Of a stretch of 64,000 bases of DNA, positions 35,101-44,375 are shown piece after piece. This DNA comes from DATFVA01 sp963774455 (GTDB taxonomy: Bacteria > Bacteroidota > Ignavibacteria > Ignavibacteriales > Ignavibacteriaceae), in contig CAVZFD010000003.1 of NCBI GenBank assembly GCA_963774455.1, positions 558,001 through 622,000 of the forward strand. The letters run 5' to 3'. The notes under the pieces were generated by a model. That model did no database searches. It saw nothing but the letters and a program-made list of their open reading frames with translations, and had not been told where the DNA came from. How positions within the stretch are numbered: the first letter of the stretch is position 1; each line of letters opens with the position of its first letter. A program made the position numbers and the translations under genes.

Positions 35101-35574
35101 ATGAAACCGCAGTTCCATAAATCCAAATTTAAACATGTTTATACAGTAAAAGTCAGGTTTAATGAAGTGGATATGCTGGGCATTCTGAATAATGCGGTCT
35201 ATTTCAATTTCTTTGAGCAGGCAAGGATTCATTATGTTAAAGATGCAGGACTTTTGCCCGAAAAAGGAATATTCAGTGATAACCGTTTGTTTTATATGGC
35301 AAGGAATGAAATCAACTATCTTAAGCCTGCTTTCTTTGATGATGAAATTAATATTTATACCAGAATTTCTTACATTAAAAATTCGAGCTTTGGATTTGAA
35401 CATATAGTGGAAAGAAAAAGAAACGGTAATATACTCGCTGAAGGGAGTGGAGTTCTTGTACACGTGGATCCGGTGACAAAAAGATCCTCTCCTTTGCAGG
35501 AATTTTTCTATGAGAAGGTAAAAGAGTTCCAGGGAGACGTAGAAATCATAAAAGACAAGAGTACCAGCAAATAA
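35101..35574 (+). CDS. Acyl-CoA thioesterase (4HBT, YbgC/FadM-like)
   Basis: 157 residues from the ATG at 35101, 11 bp after the SDR stop; the longer in-frame start at 35044 lies inside the SDR gene. Hot-dog motif VRFNEVDMLGILNNAVYFNFFEQARIHYV. FadM-like thioesterases release side-products of unsaturated fatty acid oxidation, which suits the adjacent dienoyl-CoA reductase. The second thioesterase in the window, distinct from the one at 24543. Confidence 0.87.
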   Translation: MKPQFHKSKFKHVYTVKVRFNEVDMLGILNNAVYFNFFEQARIHYVKDAGLLPEKGIFSDNRLFYMARNEINYLKPAFFDDEINIYTRISYIKNSSFGFEHIVERKRNGNILAEGSGVLVHVDPVTKRSSPLQEFFYEKVKEFQGDVEIIKDKSTSK

Positions 35575-35630
35575 TCGACTTTTTTTTCCTGCATATTTTT
35601 ATAATTTTTATTGATAATTAAGAGTACTTT

Positions 35631-36080
35631 ATGGAACTAAAGTTGATAAAGACGTCAGTGAAATTAATAACCCTTGTAGTTGTATTTTCAATCGCTGCAG
35701 GGTGCCAGGAAAAGAATAACGCCCCTGAGAACGGCAGCATCAAAAAAACATATTATAAAAGCGGAGAACTGGAATCAACCACCACGATTGAGAACGGGAA
35801 AAGGAACGGGATCCAGAAATATTACTTTGAAAAAAACGGTAAAGTCGCCTCAACTGTTAATTTTGTTAATGATAAAATGGAAGGTGATCTTAAAGCTTAT
35901 TATGAGAGCGGGCAGCTGAGGATAACAGCCCACTACGATAATGGTATCCTGAATGGGGAATCAACCAGGTATTACCCGGACGGAAAAACAGAAAGAGTCC
36001 AGAAATATGAAATGGGAAAGCTTACTTATGAAAAGAAGTTTACAGAAGATGGGAAAGTTGAGTATGAGGATCATTACTAA
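35631..36080 (+). CDS. YwqK/MORN-like repeat lipoprotein
   Basis: 149 residues. A lipoprotein signal ends in the lipobox AAGC (Cys about residue 25). After it come MORN/YwqK-type repeats: YKSGELESTTTIENGKRNG, YYESGQLRITAHYDNGILNG, YYPDGKTERVQKYEMGKL. Proteins of this sort are often annotated as antitoxin YwqK-like, though that assignment is weak. Probably an outer-membrane-associated lipoprotein of unknown function. Confidence 0.82.
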   Translation: MELKLIKTSVKLITLVVVFSIAAGCQEKNNAPENGSIKKTYYKSGELESTTTIENGKRNGIQKYYFEKNGKVASTVNFVNDKMEGDLKAYYESGQLRITAHYDNGILNGESTRYYPDGKTERVQKYEMGKLTYEKKFTEDGKVEYEDHY

Positions 36081-36185
36081 AACCTACATTCCGCTACAAT
36101 TTCCTTGATTAAATTCCAATCATCTATCAAAAGTCGTATATTTAAAACTCATCAATTTAAAACCTGTAATAGATAAAGGTGCAAA

Positions 36186-37280
36186 ATGCCTGGAACAAAG
36201 GTAAAAAGAATAGGAATATTGACAGGCGGAGGCGACTGTCCCGGTCTGAATGCCGTAATTCGCGGCGTTACAAAACCCGCGCAGGATTATGGTATGACCG
36301 TATTCGGGATAATGGATGGTTTTGAAGGACTTGTTGGTGGCAGAGCCAGAGAGTTGAAGAATGACGATGTTTCAGGAATCCTCGCAAGGGGAGGAACAAT
36401 ACTCGGTTCCTCCAACAAGGGCGATCCTTTTCACTGGCCGGTTGACAGGGACGGTAAAATTGAAATTCGCGACAAATCAGAAGACGCACTTAAAAATTAC
36501 CAGGCGTGGAACCTGGATGCACTGATTGCTATAGGCGGTGACGGCACAATGCACATCTGCAACAAGCTTTCAAAGATGGGCATGAATGTTATCGGCGTTC
36601 CGAAAACCATTGATAATGACCTTGAGGCTACGGATATGACATTCGGACACGATTCTGCCGTTTACGTTGTTATGTGGGCTCTTGATCGTCTGCATACAAC
36701 CGCATCATCCCATCACCGTGTTATAGTAGTAGAAGTTATGGGAAGATATGCAGGCTGGATTGCGTTAAACGGCGGGTTATCGGGTGGCGCAGACATAATA
36801 CTTCTTCCTGAGTTACCATTTTCATGGGATAAGATCGCAAACAAAATTAAAGAAAGAGAACTGCGCGGAAAGAAATTCAGTCTGGTTTGCGTAGCAGAGG
36901 GGGCCAGAGCGGAGAATGGAGAACTGATTACAAAAGGACAAGACATAAAAAGGTTCGATCCGAACCAACTAGGAGGTATAGGTGAGGTTGTCGGAGCAAA
37001 AATAGAGAAAGACACCGGGAGAGAAACCAGGGTGACGGTGCTGGGTCATCTGCAGAGAGGCGGGAGTCCCACCGCATATGACCGTCTTTTATCAACCAAA
37101 TTCGGAGCCTTTGCGATCGACCTGGCAAGCCGCAAGAAATTCGGCAGGATGGTGGCGCTTAAAGGAAATGAAATTAAAAACGTGCTTATAGAGGATGCAA
37201 TAGCAAGACAAAAACTTGTAAAACCTGATGACCAGGCAGTATTCGCTGCAAAATCAGTCGGAATATCATTTGGGCAATAA
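36186..37280 (+). CDS. pfkA: 6-phosphofructokinase
   Basis: 364 residues. GILTGGGDCPGLNAVIRG, GGDGTMHICNKL, PKTIDNDLEATDMTFGHDSAV, VVEVMGRYAGWIALNGGLSGGAD and GHLQRGGSPTAYDRLLSTKFG are the expected motifs. The donor-site residues are Gly in GGDGT, as in ATP enzymes, and Lys in PKTIDND, as in PPi enzymes. This mixed signature belongs to the Streptomyces/Amycolatopsis-like subgroup, in which both ATP and PPi users occur. So the phosphoryl donor is not certain. Confidence 0.93.
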   Translation: MPGTKVKRIGILTGGGDCPGLNAVIRGVTKPAQDYGMTVFGIMDGFEGLVGGRARELKNDDVSGILARGGTILGSSNKGDPFHWPVDRDGKIEIRDKSEDALKNYQAWNLDALIAIGGDGTMHICNKLSKMGMNVIGVPKTIDNDLEATDMTFGHDSAVYVVMWALDRLHTTASSHHRVIVVEVMGRYAGWIALNGGLSGGADIILLPELPFSWDKIANKIKERELRGKKFSLVCVAEGARAENGELITKGQDIKRFDPNQLGGIGEVVGAKIEKDTGRETRVTVLGHLQRGGSPTAYDRLLSTKFGAFAIDLASRKKFGRMVALKGNEIKNVLIEDAIARQKLVKPDDQAVFAAKSVGISFGQ

Positions 37281-37369
37281 AAAGTGATTTTACCGTTTTT
37301 AAGAGTTGATTTTAGAATCGTCTTGGCATATATTTGAATCTCTTTTTTGAAAGTTCTTAGACATTTTTC

Positions 37370-37446
37370 GGGGTCGTAGTTCAGTTGGTTAGAACGCCTG
37401 CCTGTCACGCAGGAGGTCGCGAGTTCGAGTCTCGTCGGCCCCGCCA
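37370..37446 (+). tRNA. tRNA-Asp (anticodon GTC)
   Basis: 77 nt with encoded CCA. Acceptor GGGGTCG pairs with CGGCCCC (one T-G wobble), discriminator G. D-arm includes TTCAGTTGGTTAGAA, anticodon stem CCTGC/GCAGG with loop CTGTCAC (GTC at 37404-37406), T-loop TTCGAGT. All parts are cloverleaf-consistent. Confidence 0.97.
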
Positions 37447-37451
37447 GGTTA

Positions 37452-37482
37452 AAAGCCTGTAAGATAAAAACTTACAGGCTTT
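37452..37482 (+). terminator. Terminator after tRNA-Asp
   Basis: Perfect 12-bp stem AAAGCCTGTAAG / CTTACAGGCTTT with 7-base A-rich loop, then GTAGTTTT. Confidence 0.8.
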
Positions 37483-37538
37483 GTAGTTTTAAAGTGTGTT
37501 TGCTGGGTAGCAAAATGGGTAGCAAATTTTACTAAATT

Positions 37539-37745
37539 TTACACATCCGGCAGCTTTTTCAACTCATCCCGAAGGTGTTTAGTAGATAACTTTGTATAGT
37601 AGGTGAATGTCACATAGACTCGGGCAAATCGTTTGAGTTGTAAAGGAAGCCGTCTGCAATATGATGAAATCCATATTTCATTTTTAATCCAACACGTCAG
37701 AATTAAAACTGAGGCTTTATTATTAAAATTACTTTCAAGTTTCAA
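37539..37745 (-). pseudogene. Possible integrase C-terminal remnant
   Basis: The last 20 residues of this 68-codon reverse frame, YYTKLSTKHLRDELKKLPDV, follow the tyrosine-recombinase C-terminus pattern in which the catalytic Tyr is followed by HLS and a helix (YxHLS-x-x-H-L-x-x-x-x-x-L). The rest of the frame lacks the conserved RHTFAS and LGH boxes. It lies 93 bp after tRNA-Asp, a common integration site, pointing toward the tRNA. The stretch gggtagcaaaatgggtagca just beside it is a doubled 11-mer. Best read as a decayed integrase end; certainty is modest. Confidence 0.4.
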
Positions 37746-38041
37746 TTAAAAAAGAGTTCTTTTTTTATTCTCGGCGTATCGTTTTAATTTTTGTTTTAAT
37801 AATCTATTAACATAGAAAATTAATCTCTACACCTCTTGTTTTTCACTTTTATTCTTATTATGATTTAAGTAATCAAAATGTCATCTATCCTTAAAGATGA
37901 TTTTATACCCCACTTCAATCTTCTTTTCTGAAGTACCTTAAGCGTGGATGCAGTGCTTCGTATGAGTTCTGGATTTACATTATCCGTGCAATTATAAATT
38001 AATTATTATTCTCTTCAGCAATTTTATAAACATATGATGAC
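37746..38041. other. AT-rich spacer before hybrid kinase
   Basis: About 300 bp without a gene, very AT-rich. A small hairpin TCATCT (37881-37886)/AGATGA (37895-37900) followed by TTTTAT is the only structure seen. The promoter of the hybrid kinase should be here. Confidence 0.45.
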
Positions 38042-38047
38042 TTGATT

Positions 38048-41000
38048 GTGGAAATTTTAAAGAAAAATCGATCAATTTTATATTTGATTCTTTCCATTCT
38101 TCTATCCTGTAATTCTTATTCCCAACACCAAAAAATTACATTTGAGCACTTTAAATTAGAAAATGGTGAAGTTTCTATGATTAACTGTGTTTTTCAGGAT
38201 AGGATTGGTTATATATGGATGGGTTCGTATTATTATGGTCTCTATAGATATGATGGATATTCTTTTAAACGTTATAATCATAAAGTGGGAGATAAAACCA
38301 CTATTGCAAACGCAATAATTGAAACAATATGTGATGACAGTGAAGGGAACATTTGGATTGGACATACCAAGGGACTTGATAAATTTAATCCTGCATCTGA
38401 AATCTTTACACATTATACTCTAAATCCCAAGTTACCATTAACTGATTGGAGTAACCATGTCCTTTCTTTACATGAAGATCGCCTTGGTAATTTATGGGTG
38501 GGCACAGGCAACGGGTTATATCTTTATAATAAAAAGACTCAAAATTTCAAAAGAATAATTCACGACAGCACAGATGTTAATAGTATAATTCATAATGCAG
38601 TAAATGCTATTTATGAAGATAGATCAGGAGCCGTATGGTTTGGTACCGGAGGTGGTTTAGAAAAATTAGATGCGTCAGGGAAATTTATTCATTACTGGAA
38701 TGATCCTAAAAACTCTACAAGGTGGGATGTTTCACCTCACTGGATACTTACGGTTTTTGAAGATCGTGATGGAATAATGTGGTTAGGTACTTCCGGAGGG
38801 TTGGTAGAATTTAACCGGAATAATAATTCTTTCAATCTTTATAAACATAACTCTAACGATCCCGATAGTTTAGTTAACAATGTGATTGGGATAGTGAGAG
38901 AAGATCAATCCGGAAATTTATGGATAAGTGCAGGCGGTTTAAGCATTCTGAACAAGAAAACCAAGAAGTTTACTAACTATTACTACAATGAATCGGATCC
39001 AGGAAGTATAAGCAGTAATAATATTTCAGGAATACTTATTGAAAAATCAGGAACTATTTGGATAACAACTATAGGCGGCGGTGTAAATAAATATATTCCT
39101 CCAAAAGTCTTTTTAAAAGAATATTCTCTGGGGCATTACGGTGACATCTTTAACTTAGTTGAAGACAATAATGGGAAAATGTGGATACCCACAGCTAAAG
39201 GGTTATTAAGTTATGATCCAAAGAAAGAAGGATTTAAAGAAGAACCTTTTAAAACAAATATATCAGTTTTGTTAGATAAAGCCGGAACTCTTTGGATTAG
39301 CAGCGGGACTACAGGAAATATTTTTTATAAAAAAAACAATGATGAGCAAATAAATCAATTCTTTGATTCCAGAGGAAAAGCTTTTCATGAAACGGTATCG
39401 ACTATGTGTAATGGTTTTAACGGAGACATTTGGATTGGGACATCGGATGGTAAAATTTTAAAACTAGATCCGGCTATAAACGAAGTTGAACAGATGGAAA
39501 AGTTTGATTATGGAATTAGAGTCATATATCAAGATAAGAAGGGATTATTATGGATTGGAACTAATGAAGGCGGCGCTTTTTGTTATAATCAAGAACAGAA
39601 AACTTTTGAGCGATTTTCATCTGATCCAAATGATTCAAAAACTTTAAGCGGAAATAAGATTATGGATTTTCGTGAAGATGGAACAGGAACTCTCTGGATT
39701 ATAGCAAATAGCATTCTAAACAAATTTGATAGAGAAAATAAAAAATTTATTCGTATGAGTGAAAGGGATGGATTTCCAATCAATGCTTATAGTTTAATGG
39801 ATGATGATAGTGGTAACCTATGGATAAATACAAAACCAGCTGGTACTATAAAATATAATCCAATAACCAAGGGACTAAGATTTTTTACTGATATTGAACT
39901 TGGCGTCCCTTTTAAAATGAAAAGTGGAGAATTATATTTTATAACTATATCTGCCCTTAAAACTAAACTAAGGCTAGTACGGGTTAATCCCGATAGTCTA
40001 AAAAATAATAGCTTTATACCTCCAATTGTAATTACTGAATTTCGGAAATTTGAAAAACATTTTCCATTTGGGAAAGAAATAAAATTATCTTACGATGAAA
40101 ATTTTATCTCATTTGAATTTTCTGCTTTAAGTTATATAAGCCCTGAAAGAAATCAATATGCATATAAAATGGAAGGAATTGATAAGGACTGGGTATATTC
40201 AGGAACAAGTAGGTTTGCTTCATATCCGAATTTAGATCCGGGTGAATACACTTTCAGAGTAAAGGGTTCAAACAATGATGGAGTTTGGAATGAAGCGGGA
40301 ACTTCAATTGCAATCATAATATCTCCTCCTTGGTGGAAAACCTGGTGGGCTTATACTCTATATACCGGTTTTTTCCTCTTTGCATTATATGGAATAAGAC
40401 ACTATGAAATGAGCAGATTATCCTTAAAAAACCAGATTAAAACAGAAAGAGCTGTTCTTAAAGAGAGAGAAGAAGCTGATAAAATGAAATCGAGGTTCTT
40501 TGCAAACATTTCACACGAATTCAGAACACCGCTTACTTTAATTCTTGGTCCCGCAGAAAAGATTATTTCAGATACATCAGATGATCATATCAAAGATGCA
40601 AATATTATTAAGAGAAACTCACGGAGGTTGTTACAGCTAATAAATCAGTTGCTTGATCTCTCACGATTAGAAGCAGGGAAATTAAGTCTTGAAGCATCCA
40701 AAGGAAATATTGTTTCGTTTGTTAAGGGAGTGGCTCTATCGTTTGAATCACTCGCTGAATCTAAAGATATAACTTTGAAATTACTCCCCGAGAAAGAGTT
40801 TATAGAATTATACTTTGATAAAGAGAAGATGATGAAGATACTGACGAACATAATATACAATGCATTCAAGTTTACTTCAGAGGAAGGAAACATTATAGTT
40901 TCAGCGAAAGAAACTCGGCAGAATACAGTAGAGATAAAAATTAAAGATACTGGAATTGGAATTGCACAAGAAAAAATACCGAAATTATTTGACAGGTTTT

Positions 41001-42085
41001 ATCAAGTGGATAGTTCTCACACAAGAGAATATGAAGGAACTGGAATAGGATTAGCTTTGACAAAAGAATTGGTAGAACTACATCACGGCAGAATCAGTGT
41101 TGAAAGTGAAAAAGATAGCCCCGATAAATTCGGGTTAAACTGGACAGAATTTACTTTGGAATTTCCGCTTGGAAGAGATCATTTAAAAGATGATGAGGTT
41201 GTTGAACAAAAAGAGTCTGCGTCCAGTGTCATTCTGAGCGAAGCGAAGAATCTTTATCATGAAGCTATTAATAGGATTAAATCACCAGATTCTTCGTCGC
41301 AAGCTCCTCAGAATGACGCGGAGTTGAAAGAAGAAAAAACAATCCTCCTGGTTGTTGAAGATAATTATGATATGAGAGAATATATTAAAGAATCGGTTGG
41401 TGATGGTTATATTGTTGAAGAAGCAGTAAACGGAGAGCAAGGAGTTCGGAAAGCAGAAAAGATTATTCCCGATCTTATAATCAGTGATATGATGATGCCT
41501 AAGATGGATGGAAATGAATTAGTTAGAATATTAAAGAATGATGAGAAGACCAGCCACATCCCTATTATTTTATTAACTGCAAGATCGGGACAGGAAAATA
41601 AAATAGAAGGATTAGAATTAGGAGCCGATGATTACCTGACCAAACCTTTTGACGTCAGAGAGTTACGGGCAAGAATTGAAAACCTGATTAAAATCAGAAG
41701 GAAATTGCAGGCAAAGTACAGTAAGCTGGAATATGTATTAAAGCCTGATGGCAAAAAAGGAACAAGTTTAGATGAGAAATTTATGATTAAAGTTGGAGAA
41801 GTAATTGAGAAGCACATTTCTGATGAAGAATTTAATATGGAAGAATTCTGCAGTGAAGTGGCAATGAGTAGAACTCAATTGCATAGAAAATTAAAAGCCT
41901 TGACTGGAAAATCGGCAACCTTATATGTTAGAACGGTAAAGTTGTCGAAAGCAAAAAAGATGATTGAAGAGAAAACAGGAAATATTTCTGAAATAGCATA
42001 TTCTCTCGGATTTTCAAATCCGGCATACTTTACCAGATGCTTCAAAGAAGAATTTGGTTACCCGCCAAGCGATATAAAAAGGTAA
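38048..42085 (+). CDS. Hybrid two-component regulator (HTCS): propeller sensor, kinase, receiver, AraC HTH
   Basis: About 1345 residues; start GTG 38048 (TTG 38042 also possible). Order: signal peptide (ILYLILSILLSCNSYSQ); about 12 two-component propeller repeats (YIWMGSYYYGLYRYD, LWVGTGNGLYLYN) to about residue 640; Y_Y_Y domain (YAYKMEGIDKDWVYSG, about 700-765); membrane helix (770-790); HisKA (FFANISHEFRTPLTLILGP, phospho-His); HATPase (DTGIGIAQEKIPKLF, GTGIGLALTKEL); receiver (VVEDNYDMREY, ISDMMMPKMDG, Asp); AraC HTH (YSLGFSNPAYFTRCFKEEFG). It senses a periplasmic ligand and controls transcription directly. A palindromic repeat is translated in-frame in the kinase-receiver linker. Confidence 0.95.
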   Translation: MEILKKNRSILYLILSILLSCNSYSQHQKITFEHFKLENGEVSMINCVFQDRIGYIWMGSYYYGLYRYDGYSFKRYNHKVGDKTTIANAIIETICDDSEGNIWIGHTKGLDKFNPASEIFTHYTLNPKLPLTDWSNHVLSLHEDRLGNLWVGTGNGLYLYNKKTQNFKRIIHDSTDVNSIIHNAVNAIYEDRSGAVWFGTGGGLEKLDASGKFIHYWNDPKNSTRWDVSPHWILTVFEDRDGIMWLGTSGGLVEFNRNNNSFNLYKHNSNDPDSLVNNVIGIVREDQSGNLWISAGGLSILNKKTKKFTNYYYNESDPGSISSNNISGILIEKSGTIWITTIGGGVNKYIPPKVFLKEYSLGHYGDIFNLVEDNNGKMWIPTAKGLLSYDPKKEGFKEEPFKTNISVLLDKAGTLWISSGTTGNIFYKKNNDEQINQFFDSRGKAFHETVSTMCNGFNGDIWIGTSDGKILKLDPAINEVEQMEKFDYGIRVIYQDKKGLLWIGTNEGGAFCYNQEQKTFERFSSDPNDSKTLSGNKIMDFREDGTGTLWIIANSILNKFDRENKKFIRMSERDGFPINAYSLMDDDSGNLWINTKPAGTIKYNPITKGLRFFTDIELGVPFKMKSGELYFITISALKTKLRLVRVNPDSLKNNSFIPPIVITEFRKFEKHFPFGKEIKLSYDENFISFEFSALSYISPERNQYAYKMEGIDKDWVYSGTSRFASYPNLDPGEYTFRVKGSNNDGVWNEAGTSIAIIISPPWWKTWWAYTLYTGFFLFALYGIRHYEMSRLSLKNQIKTERAVLKEREEADKMKSRFFANISHEFRTPLTLILGPAEKIISDTSDDHIKDANIIKRNSRRLLQLINQLLDLSRLEAGKLSLEASKGNIVSFVKGVALSFESLAESKDITLKLLPEKEFIELYFDKEKMMKILTNIIYNAFKFTSEEGNIIVSAKETRQNTVEIKIKDTGIGIAQEKIPKLFDRFYQVDSSHTREYEGTGIGLALTKELVELHHGRISVESEKDSPDKFGLNWTEFTLEFPLGRDHLKDDEVVEQKESASSVILSEAKNLYHEAINRIKSPDSSSQAPQNDAELKEEKTILLVVEDNYDMREYIKESVGDGYIVEEAVNGEQGVRKAEKIIPDLIISDMMMPKMDGNELVRILKNDEKTSHIPIILLTARSGQENKIEGLELGADDYLTKPFDVRELRARIENLIKIRRKLQAKYSKLEYVLKPDGKKGTSLDEKFMIKVGEVIEKHISDEEFNMEEFCSEVAMSRTQLHRKLKALTGKSATLYVRTVKLSKAKKMIEEKTGNISEIAYSLGFSNPAYFTRCFKEEFGYPPSDIKR
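41228..41317 (+). repeat. In-frame palindromic repeat element inside the HTCS gene
   Basis: 90 bp with nested inverted repeats: GTCATTCTGAG (41228-41238) against CTCAGAATGAC (41307-41317), and CGAAGAATCT against AGATTCTTCG (41287-41296). This is the pattern of the small intergenic palindromes (gtcattctgagcgaagcga type) common in many genomes. It adds exactly 30 codons without a stop. Confidence 0.8.
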
Positions 42086-42151
42086 CGATTCTCATCGTTG
42101 TCTATTTATATCTGTCCTCAGAAACTCAAATAAACCCCTGTTTTTATAAAT

Positions 42152-42185
42152 GGAACAATAGTGCAAGTAAAGGGAACATTACTGT
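42152..42185 (+). promoter_or_regulatory. Direct repeat spaced 21 bp, putative HTCS/AraC operator
   Basis: GGAACAATAGTG (42152) and GGAACATTACTG (42173) match at 10 of 12 positions and start 21 bp apart, two helical turns, as expected for AraC-family half-sites. The pair lies 79 bp before the first T9SS gene and 67 bp after the HTCS gene. Confidence 0.5.
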
Positions 42186-42263
42186 TATATAGTCCCCCCT
42201 CCGATTTCGTTTATTTGCAACAATAATCCAAATTAATACTTTTTTGCAATTAAAGGAGTTCTA

Positions 42264-44375
42264 ATGAAAAACTTTACGTTCTTTCGCGTTTTCTTATTGC
42301 TTCTGACCATTTCCCTTGCAGCAATGGCACAATCTCCCTGGATTCTGCAGCGCGCAAGTGGTTTGCCAAATTCGGTAAATCCTTCAGTTGTGTTTTCGGC
42401 TGTGGATGAGAATATTTGTTGGGGGATTAATACCAACAATTCGCAGTACTTACGGACTACGGACGGGGGAACAAACTGGACAGTTTCTACAATTACAGGT
42501 GCAACCGGATTAAAAGGTGGCGGCATTTCAGCAATCGATGCTAACACTGCTTATGTTGCTATGAATAGCAACACGAATGACGGTATATATAAAACCACTG
42601 ATGGTGGATTGACCTGGGTAAAACAAGGCTCGGCTTTTTCAGGATCTGGCGGATTTCCAAATGTTGTACACTTTTTTAATGCTAACAATGGTGTTTGTGC
42701 AGGAGACCCTAGAGGCGGATATTGGGAAATATATACAACAACAGATGGCGGTGCGAACTGGAGCCGTGTTCCTTCCGGGAATATTCCTCCCCCGTTATCG
42801 GGTGAGAGTGGAATATCGGGAAACGAAGCTAAAGTTGTAGTGGGTAATAGTTTTTGGTTTAGTACATGGGCGGGGTCGCTCTATAGAACTACAGACCGTG
42901 GAATAACTTGGACAGTAGCCCGTAATATTATTGGAAATGCATTTGATTTTGCATTCAAAGATAGTTTAAATGGATTAGCATGCACTTTTATAAATAGTGG
43001 CAACGAATTACATCTTTCACGCACTTCTGATGGTGGTGCAACCTGGACACCGATTCTTCCTGTCCCTTCCGGACTATCAGGATTAACCACATATTATATC
43101 GCCTATGCAAAGGGAACTATCGGATCTTATGTAATTACTTCTAATAATAATATCGGTGGACCTGTTCAGGCCTTTCCTGGCTCTGCATATTCTAACGACG
43201 ATGGCGCAACCTGGACAAAGAATAGTAGCTTACCACTCGGTCCAGCAACATTTGCATCTGATAAAATCGGATGGAGCGGCGGTGTAAATGATTCGGTCTA
43301 TAAATGGGATAGTAATTTGCTATCCACAATACCTGCCGCCGGTCTTCAACTGTGGCTGAAAGCTGATGAGGGCGTAATCCTCAACGGTTCAACAGTTAGT
43401 CAATGGGTTGACCAAAGCGGCAACGGCAATAATGCACTTCAATCTACTACTAACAGACAGCCGTTATTCGTAAATAATGCATTGAATGATAAACCTGTAC
43501 TACACTTTGATGGCATAAATGATCGGCTGGGATTAACAGGTTCAACAACAATGTCACAGATAAGTATTTTTTTAGTCTTTAAGATTGATTCTGGTTTAGT
43601 TGGTAATGAGGGAACTGACCCATTGCCGTATTATCCCATTGTACTTGGAAATTTTGATCATATTGGAAAAGGGTATGGACTCTCAATGAGGAATTTCTTC
43701 ACAGCGAACTCCCCTAATTTAATTGGTCCGTTTGTAGGTGAGGAAAGCTATGTTAATGCACAAGCACCAAATATTGCTGCATATGATCAATGGAAAGTCC
43801 TTAGCGTTGAAACAAACCAAACTATGTGGAATACCACTGTTCGTTCGAATGGAGTAGACGCAGTGATTACACCAGGAGGTACTACCAACACTCCTTTATC
43901 TGTGCCGCTTGGTACACCAGAAGTTTCAGGTCTAGGAGAGGCTGATAATGTCCCCGCCGGTCATCTGATATTCAAAGGTGATATTTCAGAAGTAATTGTT
44001 TATGATACAGTACTTTCTGAATCTGAAAGATTAGCTGTTGAGCAATATCTTCATAATAAATATAATATAACGATTACAGATGTTGCTGATAACCAAAATG
44101 GAAGTTTACCTGAAGAATTTATTTTGAATCAGAATTATCCGAATCCGTTCAATCCGTCTACAAAAATAAATTATCAAATTCCAGCTACTGGAATAGTTTC
44201 TTTGAAAGTTTATGATGTTCTTGGCAAAGAAGTAGCAACATTAGTGAATGAAGAAAAACCAGTTGGAAGTTATGAAGTTAATTTTAATGCTTCACAATTA
44301 TCATCAGGAATTTATTTCTTTAAGCTGCAAGCAGGTTCTTTTGTTGAAACAAAAAAGATGATTCTTATAAAATGA
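42264..44375 (+). CDS. T9SS-exported protein: YCF48/BNR repeats, LamG-like domain, sorting domain
   Basis: 703 residues with AAAGGAG upstream. Signal peptide (about 1-22, ending AAMAQ). Residues 25-345 contain YCF48/BNR units (RTTDGGTNWTVST, KTTDGGLTWVKQG, TTTDGGANWSRVP, YRTTDRGITWTVA). Residues about 355-610 form a LamG/concanavalin-like unit (LQLWLKADEGV, WVDQSGNGNNALQ). The T9SS type A sorting domain follows (NYPNPFNPSTKINYQIP ... VETKKMILIK). The product should be exported to the cell surface or medium. Translationally coupled to the next gene (ATGA). Ligand unknown; LamG-like domains often bind glycans. Confidence 0.9.
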   Translation: MKNFTFFRVFLLLLTISLAAMAQSPWILQRASGLPNSVNPSVVFSAVDENICWGINTNNSQYLRTTDGGTNWTVSTITGATGLKGGGISAIDANTAYVAMNSNTNDGIYKTTDGGLTWVKQGSAFSGSGGFPNVVHFFNANNGVCAGDPRGGYWEIYTTTDGGANWSRVPSGNIPPPLSGESGISGNEAKVVVGNSFWFSTWAGSLYRTTDRGITWTVARNIIGNAFDFAFKDSLNGLACTFINSGNELHLSRTSDGGATWTPILPVPSGLSGLTTYYIAYAKGTIGSYVITSNNNIGGPVQAFPGSAYSNDDGATWTKNSSLPLGPATFASDKIGWSGGVNDSVYKWDSNLLSTIPAAGLQLWLKADEGVILNGSTVSQWVDQSGNGNNALQSTTNRQPLFVNNALNDKPVLHFDGINDRLGLTGSTTMSQISIFLVFKIDSGLVGNEGTDPLPYYPIVLGNFDHIGKGYGLSMRNFFTANSPNLIGPFVGEESYVNAQAPNIAAYDQWKVLSVETNQTMWNTTVRSNGVDAVITPGGTTNTPLSVPLGTPEVSGLGEADNVPAGHLIFKGDISEVIVYDTVLSESERLAVEQYLHNKYNITITDVADNQNGSLPEEFILNQNYPNPFNPSTKINYQIPATGIVSLKVYDVLGKEVATLVNEEKPVGSYEVNFNASQLSSGIYFFKLQAGSFVETKKMILIK

